Of a DNA stretch of 64,000 nucleotides, positions 31,611-42,975 are shown one piece after another. Source of the DNA: Amphiura filiformis (lineage: Eukaryota > Echinodermata > Ophiuroidea > Amphilepidida > Amphiuridae); the NCBI RefSeq assembly GCF_039555335.1, contig NC_092646.1, positions 32,432,880 to 32,496,879 of the forward strand, given 5' to 3'. The notes under the pieces are model-generated. The model had not been told where the DNA came from and made no database searches. It saw only the letters and a list, made by a program, of their open reading frames with translations. The position numbers and the translations under genes were made by a program. Each line of letters opens with the position of its first letter. Position 1 is the stretch's first letter.

Positions 31611-31919
31611 TTGTCACTGTAATGATAACTTTGATACTATCTTTGTAAACTTATGGTCAATTTACATTAGCAGAATATGTGAATACTAGATGACGCCTTG
31701 GCAGTGTCTATTCCACTTCCCAATTGGATATCTAAAAATTGTTGCAAAGACGACCCTAGTTTAATAAATTTTCGTACTTCTGCCATCAAAAGTTAAATAA
31801 AATTAAAAACTTCGGTCGAAGTTTTGCCACAAGTTTTAAAAAATAACGGTTAGTTCATGAAAAGAAGAAGTGAAATTTAGCAAAACGCGACGAGGTTTAT
31901 TTGCCCGTAAGAGAGCTCT

Positions 31920-31965
31920 ATTGTTCCGCTATTGTATCCGCTATTGTATCCACTATTGTATTCTA
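31920..31965 (+). repeat. Short tandem repeat, about 14-bp unit
   Basis: 'ccgctattgtat' is repeated three times with small variation. Confidence 0.7.
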
Positions 31966-34203
31966 TTCATAAAAGCTACTGCAGGAATCGCGGCAATCCC
32001 TGATATTGCTGATGTCTACCGGGCGTTTCGCATTTATTAACAATCAAAATTATCCCATACTCTTACATTTATAGTCTTATTCTCACCTTTTATATAATAT
32101 TCAGAAATTGCAATTTGGAAAACTACTAACTTTTCAAGTGAAAATATATATTCCATCGAAAATATATCAGACTTAATTGTATACATAGAAATCTATTATA
32201 CCCAACCCATAAGTGCCCAATGCACCCAAATATCCTCGACCCTCTATGACTTGTTCACAAGTTGATGCTTTACAAATTACCCTCACTTGACCAAACACGC
32301 ATAATACATGATCGAAACACCCAGCAGAGTTTCACATAAGATTATGTGGCTTGTCTTAATGATTCAAAAGATGCTACTTTTTACCCACTGACACTAGCTA
32401 ATTTGCATGGCAGAAATCTATAGTGCGGACACTCTTTAGTCGCAAACTAACAAAATTCGTGCTATTTTGGCGTTCTTGCAAAAGAAATCTCGTGAATCGA
32501 GTGCCCTCTCAACAATATCCCTAGATGTTTGCCAATAATGACACACTCTAGAAACGCCAACATAAATCACCCAACAGCTTCATTTTAAGAATTATTTCAG
32601 TATCCAAATCAATAGGAACAGAATGAGTATGGTCTACACATTCCAGGAAAATGTTTTATTTGTTTCTTCCGCCATTCTATATTTCCCTAAAATTATCACA
32701 TTTTTTCTCCAAAATCCTATGTAAATGATTCTCCACGCCACGCAGAAAATATGTGCGATAAATCATACAAATTTGCCACAATTTTACATCACTTTAGACA
32801 GTATTGCAATATCTTGATGATTTTTAGGCATTTTGAACGGCAACTTGAGTATTTTCAGAAATCAAATATCGCGCCAAGTGGATGACACTCTTATTCACGC
32901 ATTCATTTACAACGCTAACTTGTATCGAATCCCGGTGGTTTGCGACCAATGAAATGTCCGCACCCCTGGATTTATTAATCCCTGGTATGAATTATGTATT
33001 AGATTTGTCAAGGCAATAACCACGATCCGTTTTGTAATAATATAAAAGCACTTGCAATAGAATCCCGCTGAGTTCAATGAACTGCGCCCTGAAACCGATG
33101 TAGAAGTGCCCCATAAAGAAGCTATCCCATTGAGCTCTATTAACAGGTCAGTGAGCTCTCCATACACAAATGAACAAGTACAATAGGACAAGGCCAGCAC
33201 CTATTACCTGCTTAGTAACATGTTATTTTGAAGTCTTGAAGATTAGTAATCGTCTGTGCATATGAACTGCGCATTTATGATGCAAAATATTAGTTCTATA
33301 TAATATTAAATTACAAATACTGGTATTATGATATACAAAACGACTAATAAAATCATGTCATCATGGCGTCATGTCAAAGGTTCATTATATCCCGTATGTT
33401 TGTCTAAATTCATATATATATTTGAAAACAATTTCTACACCAATTTAATATGTACTCAGGTGGAACCTTGCTTTTTTTAATTTTCATTTCTTTTTATGTA
33501 ACAAATTCAGGTTTTTCCATTACGCAGGGCCACTTGGCAATACAAATTTAATGCTAACATTGAATGAACGAGAATCAAGAATGGGCGTTTCTAGTACATA
33601 CAGCGTCTGACTCTACCTGAGGACCTAGCCTAAGTCCCATGGGCTCCAAGAGTGGCTCTCCATACACACATGAACAAATACAATGACGGGTCGCCATTGC
33701 TCTCCATACACAAATGATCAAATACAATGGCGAGTCCGACTGCCATGCAATGAGCCAAATGAGCAGACCCTCTCAAGGGTCTGCTCTGTGATACCACACT
33801 GATCATACTGATCTTTATGTTATTACAGCGAGGCCCACATACAATGTTCAACACAAAGTGAACGATGTTATAACTTGGAGGGCTAACAAACCAACACCGC
33901 CAAATTCGACTGACGTGTGTACAACGTGGGATGCTATGAGGAAATTGAATACTCGTTGTCTGATCATGCATGACTGTGTGTTTATGGTTCGGATAGCGGT
34001 TACTTAGCAACTCTCGTTCCGCCTTGGGTTTATTGAATACACTCTATAAGTCATCAATATGTCGTTTCCAGTCCTTGGCTGAACTATTGGGTTCAGCTAT
34101 TTTTTAATAATTCTGTTACCCCATAGCATTAAAAAACTAGTATTTTGATAATTAAAATAGCTGGATGCGGTATGCAGCTGACTGGGGTAGTTACAGGTTA
34201 CTA
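31966..34203. other. No gene recognised; short repeat words
   Basis: 'gctctccatacacaaatgaa' recurs at about 33158, 33654 and 33699. A hairpin AGCAGACCCT/AGGGTCTGCT lies at 33763-33786. Minus-strand frames at 32907-33200 and 33630-34010 have no family signal. Confidence 0.4.
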
Positions 34204-34497
34204 GAACCACAAACCGCGAAATATGGATATCAGACTAGTTTACCCCGCCGGGCTACAAAGAACCACTAACCGCGAAATATGGATATCCAACTAGTTTGCC
34301 CATGAGGGTTACAAAGAACCGCTAACATGAAATATGGATATCCAACTAGTTTGCCCTCGGAGCTTCAAAAACCACTCACCCGAAATATGGATATCCAACT
34401 AGTTTGCCCGTAGGGACTACAAAGCACCATTAACCGCGAAATATGGATATCCAACTAGTTCACCTCGCATGGCTACAAAGAACCACTTAGCGCGCAA
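34204..34497 (+). repeat. 56-bp minisatellite, about five units
   Basis: Unit: 'aaccactaaccgcgaaatat' + 'ggatatccaactagtttgcc' + about 16 more bases ending 'tacaaag'. Units differ mainly in the G/C-rich block before 'tacaaag'. Diverged units of the same family are at 17931-18020. Confidence 0.9.
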
Positions 34498-34520
34498 TAT
34501 TTTTTTACCTCAAAAAAGAA

Positions 34521-35160
34521 TTAATATCTACCAAAAAACGTTTCAAAAGCGTAAAAGCGGCCAAAGTTTAAAAATCTTTCCTGTGTGGCTTTTCACCCTT
34601 TTTTAAACTTGGTCCCATTTATGAAAGTTTTAAAGACCCATACTGAAGTCATCTATAGGCTACTTGTTGGTTTTCTTAGTTGTCAATGTTTATTTTGTAG
34701 AGCAAATGAATTAATGTTCGTGCGTAATTGAATTTTTTTTCTTTATAGACGTTATGTATTTTGTAGCAAATACTCACTTTGTTAAATTCTTCATCGTCAT
34801 GTGCGATTCTGCGCCTTATGTACAGATGTAGGGCCTATATGTAGCAGGTTGACACACAGTCAATTTGCTAAGTATATAATACTCTACTACTCTTTATGAT
34901 CACGCAATATAATAAAACATAAACCTTGAAATGTTTTTGATAATACATATAGTAGCCTAAGTCATATTGCACCGCTTTCGAACAGTCTTAAACCTATAAG
35001 AGTACATTGTTGCATGTAAAAAGTAGGACTCATTCTTCATGTTAATACTACTTTACTAAATGGGACCAAGTTTTAAAAAAGGGTGAAAAGCCACACAGGA
35101 AAGATTTTTAAACTTTGGCGCTTTTTACGTTTTGAAACGCTTTTTTGGTAGATACCTATT
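34521..35160. mobile_element. 640-bp element with about 100-bp inverted repeats
   Basis: 'tatctaccaaaaaacgtttc' through 'aacttggtcccattta' (34525-34621) pairs with 35059-35156. The unit directly abuts the 56-bp minisatellite. No ORF. Confidence 0.8.
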
Positions 35161-36035
35161 AGCTCATGTGAAAGTTTAGAGGTGGCCGGCTGCGAAGTGG
35201 CTATCGCACTGTGTGCCAGAAACGGGGCCAGAAAGAGCTTCCTTATCACCTCAGCACTGAAGTGCTATATACCAGTGGAGAGGTATCATCCCGGGGTATC
35301 ATGGTAGACATCCGCATGGGGCCTTTGGGATGCTATGGTTTTGTGTACATCACACAATGAAGTTTCACAAAATAAGCTGCCTCATGGTCTTTAGTTGAAA
35401 AAAAAATGCAGAAACTTTGGAAAGAAAAAACATTCTTTAGGAGAATGTGGTCTTTAGGTGAAAGCATGTCTTGGATCATAACAGTCTGACTCTGCCAGTG
35501 TCCCACACCAGTACCACTAGAGGCACATTATGTATCATTTGGCACACCTTTCTGCATGTTTAAGGGAGTAATGCTGAGGATGATAAGCCACCAGAATTTG
35601 AACTTGGTCAGTATGATTTGATAATGAAAGTGTTCCATTACAGAATTCACACAGGATAGGGCGTAAGCATAACACTTATCCTTGTTGTGACCGGATACCC
35701 GCAGATCCTAATTAGGTCTGATTGAAGGTGTTAAAAATTGGTACTTGATATCTCTAGTCAATTAGCAGGTTGAGGTGATGTTACTCTACTAGACAAATCC
35801 TGCTCTCATAAACAAAGCAAGCGGGTCAAGCGGCATCTGTTTTAGCAGACATCGGGGGTTTGCGGCCGTTTGCCTATGCTATAATACCCTTCAATCCTGG
35901 AATTCTCTCCGAAAACTAACAAAAAAGTAATACTTCAGCTAGTTATATCATAAAGATTTATTAAAACTGAAGAGTCAACAGCTCTTTTTTTAGATAGAAT
36001 CAAACTAAGAAAACTTAAACTCTGTTTTAAACCTT
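35161..36035. other. Intron sequence; no exon seen
   Basis: No family, repeat or splice-bounded frame was noticed. Confidence 0.4.
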
Positions 36036-36119
36036 TGGCCCAATTTGGCTCAAGAATCACAAAAACTCTTCATGCAGTTTTCAACTCAAAATTGTTACAA
36101 TTATTTGACATCCAGCGAT

Positions 36120-36290
36120 GGGGCCACAGGAGATCGCAATTCCCCCCTCCCAGTCAGAACTCATGTACCCCAGTAAGAACCCAAAATTACCAAAATGTTC
36201 ACTTTTTGCAGCAATTTTGGCAAAATTTGTTGATTTTCCACCCAATCCCCCCAAAAAAAAATTCCTGCCACCACAACTGTTGACATCTCT
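36120..36290 (+). repeat. Dispersed C-run repeat
   Basis: 'gtaccccagtaagaacccaa' and 'ttgattttccacccaatccc' correspond to parts of 45735-45830 and, inverted, of 27990-28150. Confidence 0.55.
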
Positions 36291-36671
36291 ATGGTACACT
36301 GGATACAAGATCCTTTTTGTTCGGACTGCTGTTGGCAAAATACTTTTGTATAGATACCACTAAAAGTTTTTTTTGAAATATAAAATCTTTTCACGTTCCG
36401 CTATATGAAATATAAATCAGAACCATGAAAATTTGAATTACCCAGAAAAAACGAAAATCACTATGACACATAGTCTCCGCATATCAACACTACTCATTTA
36501 TCCCCATGTGATGAAGCCCGCATTACATGGTGCACGTGGGTGACAAGCGCAGCCGATATTGGCATCAAAGGCTTTCAACTTCCTTTTTGTGGTGGCATAT
36601 GGCCAGTGCTAAAATACAAGTTCTGTCAATATTTGATGACACAATATATTTTATGAGTTGGTAACATTGAC

Positions 36672-36809
36672 TGCTCAGTGCTAGAAGTGGGTAAGTGCAT
36701 ATAGCTGCCATGTGTAGTTGTCATGTGTAGATGAGTACAATATATTGTGTGTAAGTTGCCAAATGTTCACAGGGCAGCTATTGCACTTACCCACTTCTGG
36801 CACTGAGCA
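36672..36809. mobile_element. Hairpin MITE, 138 bp
   Basis: TGCTCAGTGCTAGAAGTGGG at the left pairs with CCCACTTCTGGCACTGAGCA at the right, continuing through 'taagtgca' / 'tgcactta'. A left-half copy lies at 53621-53678. Confidence 0.8.
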
Positions 36810-37377
36810 TTTGATATGTGGGAGTTGCAGAAATGATGTCATATTTTATTAGACAGTAAACGGAGCAGAGAAACACTTGCTCTACTAATCACAAATACAT
36901 GATAATACCATTACCCTATTATAGTCGGTAAAAGTTGAATTAAACCAGACATACGTGACGCCATCCAGCATGATTAGTCGTCTCTGGCTAAAATTATTAT
37001 GAGATACAATTATTGTAACAAGTGTCAAACTGTTTTCATATTTCATATCATATCACTCCAATCTGCTGTGATTTGGTTGGCTTCCAATATTAGGACTATA
37101 TGATGTATAAAATTCTACCACTTCCATGCACAGAACTTGGAAGTCTTCAGGCCCGTAATCACCAAAAAGTCCCCCTTTTTGACTCAAAAATTCCCATTAG
37201 CAAGCGTAGTGCGCGAAAAATAGGGGTTTTTTATGCCTTTTTTGTCAAAAAGGTCCAAAAGGAAGAAAAGTTTTCATCCTTTTTGTTTCATAATAAAAAA
37301 TCTCCAAAGTAATGACATGCAATTGTAAAGACTTATCATTCAGTTTTACTCAAGAAAATTTGGTACTCCTTTTGCAG

Positions 37378-37424
37378 GATCACATCATCACATGTAAGTG
37401 TCAATGACATCAAGGAAGTACTGC
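37378..37424 (+). CDS. Possible plus-strand internal exon
   Basis: A good acceptor ('ggtactccttttgcag') and a perfect donor (GTAAGT) bound 47 bases, which in one frame read ITSSHVSVNDIKEVL. The phase fits a possible terminal exon at 38066-38169. It lies antisense inside the TEX11-like intron. Confidence 0.25.
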
Positions 37425-38065
37425 GTAAGTAGTTCTCATTAAGCATATAACAAGAACACAAAACCTGTTCATATTAAATTAACAAGGTAGATTTAAGGAA
37501 CTCAAATTAACAGATCTAATTAATTACATGCAGGACATCACAGGCTTCTTGGAACTTCCTTCTCATGTGAGGGCTCAATAGCGAATGTGAAGGGAAATAA
37601 ACAATACACTGATCGGCGCCTTGATTAAGTTCAGTTTCATAGCAACATAGTTACTGAAATTTTAGTAACTGTAACTCCACAATTTTGTGTTTATTAATTT
37701 TTAAATGAATAAAAATCAATATCATTGATTTTAATTGATTTTCGTTTTTAAAATCATTTGCCATAAAATGTGTATTGCATCCCGAATTTCAAAAATCAAA
37801 ATTATTTGATATAAAAGGAAATGCCTGAATTTGCCAACTAACATTCTGATTTGCGCAAGTCATAATAGCAATTTAGGGTGTGGTCATACAATGTGACGCT
37901 TAAGTAGTTCCTAATCTTTTGTAAAATTATTTCATCTTCAAAATCGTTAGAGTAAATTGGCAAAGAGTAAACATGCTGAAGCTTCCTGCAAAAAAAAAGG
38001 TTACATGTAGATTTTTGAAAATAATCTAAGTTAATCTTAACAAATAGAAATATTATTACCCTTAG

Positions 38066-38169
38066 ACCGAGAAAGCCAAAAAGGACAAGGACACAAAGAT
38101 TTTGCTAATCATGGATGGCACTCCATCAAGTTGCCTTTTATTGAGCGTTTGAATTTGTTTCAGAATTAA
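38066..38169 (+). CDS. Possible plus-strand terminal exon
   Basis: After 'tattattacccttag' the frame compatible with 37378-37424 reads RESQKGQGHKDFANHGWHSI then KLPFIERLNLFQN and stop. Another frame is also open for 28 codons, so this is weak. Confidence 0.2.
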
Positions 38170-38299
38170 CACCAATTACCTTTGATCTCGCCGAAATAAA
38201 ATTAACAAAATATATTCTCATAGAGAAAACGTTATTGGACACAATTTCTTTCCGATGTTTACTAGATTGAATGACATTCATAAATGACCAACAAACTCA

Positions 38300-39209
38300 A
38301 TCACGCACTACATGTAGATGTTTACAAAATCGATGTCACCTATTGATCCCCATGCCAACACCACAACACACACACAGCAGGGAGCTAGCATGACCGTACC
38401 CGGATCGACTAACACAAAAGGGATCGTCCATTTCTCGCCATGGGTAAATTTGTTTTCCTTTCGCTTTGCTCGTAAAACATTATTTTCATTACATACTCTA
38501 TGTACCCTCTACTAGTACCCCTGTGAATGTCAAGTTCACAACCTTCGTACTTAATCCGCATTCCACGCATTCCTGAGCAAGCTCTTTCCGTCACAGCCAC
38601 CATGCATTTGGCGGGGCACTTGAGTAGGCCAAGCCATAGCATGGCAGATGCAGTATTTTATTCTGATAAACAAAGAATGAAACTTTTTCATTTTTTATTT
38701 CAAGAGTTCAGTCAGAAATGTAAAAACAAACAGCAGCGATTTCAGGTTAACAAAATCCAAAAGATTGTTCATTTCACTATGTTGATGAATACAGCGTGCA
38801 GAACTGCTTTCACCAAAAACGCGTTTTTCTCTAATGACCACCTTCCTTTATTTGTAACCACCAAGAGTCAAGAAGTTCTAAAACTGAGTTATATTAAGTG
38901 TACAATATTTTATTTTTCAATATTTCTTTTGTTCAATAAGTTCAACAATGAAAAATAAGAGAAACATAGAAGGTAATAAAGAAAAAATCTGAAAACAAAG
39001 TTGTGCTTGTGTTTAACTTTCGTTGTGCGATATTTTGATGGTTAGACACTCTTGACACCCCTGTCATCTTGCACTCATAAGTTCAGTTTCTTTAAAGATA
39101 TGGAATTGAAACTTAGCAAACAGTTACAAGAAGAATGAATAAATAATATCTGAAGAAATGACATTGTTTTGTTGCACCATCACAAAATGCGCTTCATTTT
39201 CTACATTTT
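38300..39209. other. No gene assigned
   Basis: A plus-strand frame at 38527-38958 is open for 143 codons, with no recognised domain and an AT-driven C-terminal half. Confidence 0.3.
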
Positions 39210-40215
39210 TAAAAGTTTAAATGACATTTAACAATTGGAATGGATATGTTTGTAACTCTAGCTTATTCGCTAACTATTTTCAATATCATTTTGTCCCCTA
39301 AAATTCTCCAATGCCAGGTTTAAAAATGGCTGCCATTAGAACAAAAATTTTTTTTTATTGTTTTCTTCTTTACATGTGGGAGGTTAAAGAGATTTGCAAT
39401 TATTTTTTTAAAGATAACCAAAAAATAGTTCTAACTATTCTACTGCTTTAAGGGCTGGGGTATGAACGTTTGGACAGTATTTATTGTGGGACATTAGAGC
39501 ACACCAGACATATCGAATTGCATTCTGAATAATGAAGAATGTCCTTCTGATATCAAATAATTTTGATTTTTTAAAATTCGCAATGTAATACACAATTTAT
39601 GGCAAAAGATTAAAAATTGATATTTTTGATATTTAACAGTACTTGAAGTAAACTTTATAAATCTGATGATTTATAATTAAAGTGTATGTAGGTGGGATGA
39701 AAAGCCGACGATCAATTGAAAATTTTGACATTTCGTATTGAAGATATGAATTTTTTTTCTAAAACACCAACAAAAATTAGGTCTTTTTGGGAAAAAAAAT
39801 CCATATCTTCAATATGAATGGTTAAAATTTTCAATTGATCGTCGGCTTTTCCTCCCAGCTACATACACTTTAAGAATATATCATTAGATTTACAAAATTT
39901 ACTTCAAGACTGTTATTTATCAAAATGTGAAAAATATCAAATTTTAATAATTTGTCATAAAATTTGTATTATATCGTGAATTTCAAAAATGAAAATTATT
40001 TGATATCAGAAAGACATTCTTCGTATTCAGAATGCAATTCGATATGTCTGATGTGCTCTCATGTCCCACAATAAATACTGTCGAAACACTCAATACGCTC
40101 ATTCCAGATCCCTTAATGTTATTAGATTGGCAAGGTTACTGCTACTCTTAGGAATATTTACAAATAAAAAATTCCACAAAGCAGCCTTGATGCTTTTTGG
40201 AACCAAACACTTCAC
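39210..40215 (+). repeat. Dispersed repeat hosting the second TTAA element
   Basis: Flanks 39210-39448 and 40116-40215 align to the reverse complement of 2545-2860, which lacks the insert (see that entry). Confidence 0.7.
39452..40112 (-). mobile_element. TTAA-flanked palindromic MITE, copy 2 (661 bp)
   Basis: TTAA at 39448-39451 and 40113-40116. The arms match those of 8314-8952 but in inverse orientation: GTGGGATGAAAAGCC is on the left here. Ends GGGCTGGGG and CAGATCCC. The palindrome centre lies near 39750-39800. Confidence 0.85.
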
Positions 40216-40412
40216 ATTAATTTGAAGTTACAAAACAATGATATTGATTAAGTTGTCTATGTTTGGAGAAGTTCATGCAGTATGCATGGAATAATTTAAT
40301 AAGGGAAATTTTATTAGATTTGTACAAATAATTTTACTAACTAAAACAAAAACAATTACTCAACAAACCTATCAGACAAAATAAAACTATGCTGGTGAAT
40401 ACACACCTTTAT

Positions 40413-40678
40413 GTCCGTATGTACAAAAGAATAAGATCGGGTCTAAAGTTAGACCTGGCCTAAGTGGAATTAAAATTCCATCAGGAATGGTCTTTCACTA
40501 TTAGTATTATTACCTTCCAATAGTAGCTAGCAAATTCTAAAGATTTGAATGCAAAGTTTCAAAAATAATACAAAATAACTTAAGCAAATGTAAGGAAAAT
40601 GTCCTTTCTCCTGAGACTAAATTCCACCTAGACCAGGTCTAACTTTAGACCTGGTCTAACTCTTTTGTGCATACAGAC
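40413..40678. mobile_element. 266-bp MITE
   Basis: 'gtccgtatgtacaaaagaat' pairs with 'cttttgtgcatacagac', and 'gtctaaagttagacctgg' with 'ccaggtctaactttagac'. The arms are about 60 bp, with secondary symmetry within each arm. Confidence 0.75.
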
Positions 40679-41015
40679 CTTAGGTTTCTCTACCGGATGT
40701 CAATTTATTTATATAGATTGTAGGTTTTGGAAACTCAAAAATCTGAACAGATCGAATTTGTGTACCATTGGCAGATATGAGACTAGTGTTTCTGTATTTG
40801 TTTAGGTTAAGAAAGGGTGTGGTGATTCCTTCATCAAAATCGGCCCATAGGTAATTATTCATGATTACCCTATTACCTGTCTATGTTTCCTACAATTACA
40901 ATACAGCATAAACAATATTCGCTTTTTAAGAGCCCTTATGATGACAAGAGTTTGGACATATTTAAAGTGCAGTCTAGTGACTAGGGCACACAAGAACTCT
41001 TAGGGTACACCATGC

Positions 41016-41200
41016 ATAAATAAAAAATAAAAATAAATAAATGTAGATATTTATATAGCGCTTTATGCCGTAAACAGCCTCAAAGCGCTTTTACATTTAT
41101 TCCGCCGTCATTAGAATATGTCGGAACCACGTTTGCAGCTTACAACCCCTAACAGCTCCCCATTGCAAACCCTCTGATTACCCCAGGTCCCGAGACTGCC
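41016..41200 (-). mobile_element. SINE tail, 5'-truncated copy
   Basis: The reverse complement matches the 3' part of the SINE at 58131-58450: 'gctgttagggg', 'acgtggttccgacatattct', 'gcgctttgaggctgtttacg', 'gcataaagcgctatataaat', ending in an A/T-rich (AAATAAA) tail. The tRNA head is missing. Confidence 0.85.
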
Positions 41201-41219
41201 CCCTAACTCTTATCGCAAA

Positions 41220-42340
41220 ATATTTAGTGACCACTGTCACAGTGTTCAAATATGCCTCAAAGTTACAGGTCAACCGGCTTGACCTTAAAAGTTACCGACC
41301 AGCCGGGCCGGCAACTAGATGCCGAGTCAGAAAAGTTACCGGCCAGGCCAAAAAGTTACAGGCCATTGGCCGGCTGACCGGCCCTATTTCGAACGCTGCA
41401 CTGTCAGCCATATCTAGTGCAGCTCAGAGCGGGTAGGTCATGGTTTTAGCAATAACAAGTCTTTGTTGAGGACTCATCTAGCTGAGCTAAAACAATATCA
41501 GAGCTGCCAACAATAGAATATGTAAATGCAGAAGATTTCTGCGAAGTGTAAAAAAGCTTAGGATGTGGCGCTCTCGGGCCAAGGGCAGCGGCCCTTGCGT
41601 GGGATCAGCACCCCCGAAAGCTGGATGTTAGCTTTTTGAGACCCCTAAAAATGCCTTTCCAAGGGTACTCAACCTTTTTTTTTGCAAAAGGACAGGACAA
41701 TGGGTGTATAATTGATTTTGTTTTGATTTTTTTAGCCAGGTGACTGGAAATCGAGAAGATTTAGCCAGATGGCTGCAAATGCAGAAGATTGTCAGCAAAT
41801 GAGGAAGTCTTCTGCATGATCAAGAAGGGATGGCAGCTCTGCAATATGTAACTTCTTTTTTCCTTCTTCTTTATACTGATAGGGGTGATCTATACTCAAT
41901 TCAAATCAATGTGGTCCTTCTGTAATCCAGATCTATGTGGACCTGTTTTGCACCCTAGGATCTAATTCTGCATTCAATTGTTTACTCTGAACACCAATAA
42001 CGCCTCTGCATACTACGCACGGGTGATCAACACAGGATACTTAATCCGCATCGATGTGGTTCTTCTGTAATCCAGATCAACATGGACTATAATTAGTAGA
42101 AGGCTTTGGAAAAGCTTTCTGTATAAGTTCTTGGCTGTTTTGGGTCTTTTTCAGACATTTTTGCTGAACCATGAAATGGTATCAGCCTATAAGAGTGAAT
42201 GTTACTAGCTTACTTACTAGCTTACTAGGTTACTAGCTTACTAACTGACTAACCATTTGGTCTGAAATGGACATCTCTAAATGCCACGAAGGTATGACCC
42301 CATGAGTGGTGTCATATGAAAGAGAAAAACATAAAGAATA
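41220..42340. other. No gene; short direct repeats
   Basis: 'aatgtggtccttctgtaatccagatc' recurs near 41910 and 42050. 'aagttaccggccag' words recur around 41290-41360. A ttactagc-type microsatellite lies at 42205-42240. Confidence 0.45.
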
Positions 42341-42349
42341 TGAATAAAA

Positions 42350-42975
42350 ATATTTCCAAACGTCGGAGGTCATCCAGGGGTCACAGGGGTCAAAAAAGGT
42401 CATTTTAACTGAAAATGCTCCGATTGAGCTTAAATTTAAATGCAATGATCCTTGTGACATTCTAAACATGTTTTGGTGACCAGGCCAGCCAAGCACCATA
42501 TCTGTCACCAATAGCACCCATAAAATTTGACCTTATTGACCTTTTTTCTATTTCCAAGATTCAAACCCGTTTACAAGTTGTCAAATTCCTTATACTAGAT
42601 CGTAAAAAATGCCATTATCCAATTATGAACACCTCCCTGGTGTATGTAGTTGGGGTGGTCAATACGGCCCTTTAAGGTCATTAAGGGGTCATAAAGGGGT
42701 CAAAGGTCAAGGTTCTCAAAATGCTCCAATTGAGCTGAAATTTAAATGCAATGATCCTTATGACATTCTAAACATTTAAAACATATTTTAAGATTCATTT
42801 AAGGTCATTAAGGGGTCATAAAGGGGTCAAAGGTCAAGTTTTCCAAAATGCTCCAATTGAGCTGAAATTTAAACGCAATGATCCTTATGACATTCTAAAC
42901 ATGTTGAAAATATTTTGAAATTCATTTAAGGTCATTGAGAGGGTCATACAGAGGTCAAAATCAAGTTTTCAAAAT
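42350..42975 (+). repeat. Degenerate tandem repeat, about 121-bp unit
   Basis: 'gagctgaaatttaaatgcaa' and 'aaggtcattaaggggtcata' recur at about 42735/42855 and 42673/42793/42926. About 3-4 units, the first diverged. Confidence 0.75.

Noticed and set aside
33763..33786. Histone-type 3' stem-loop or terminator
   Set aside because: A perfect 10-bp stem exists but the sequence is not the histone consensus and no histone gene is nearby.
34204..34497. CRISPR-like array
   Set aside because: Units are contiguous with no spacers; a 56-bp minisatellite.
38527..38958. 143-codon plus-strand frame
   Set aside because: No recognisable domain, no signal of exon borders, Phe/Lys-rich tail typical of AT-rich random sequence.
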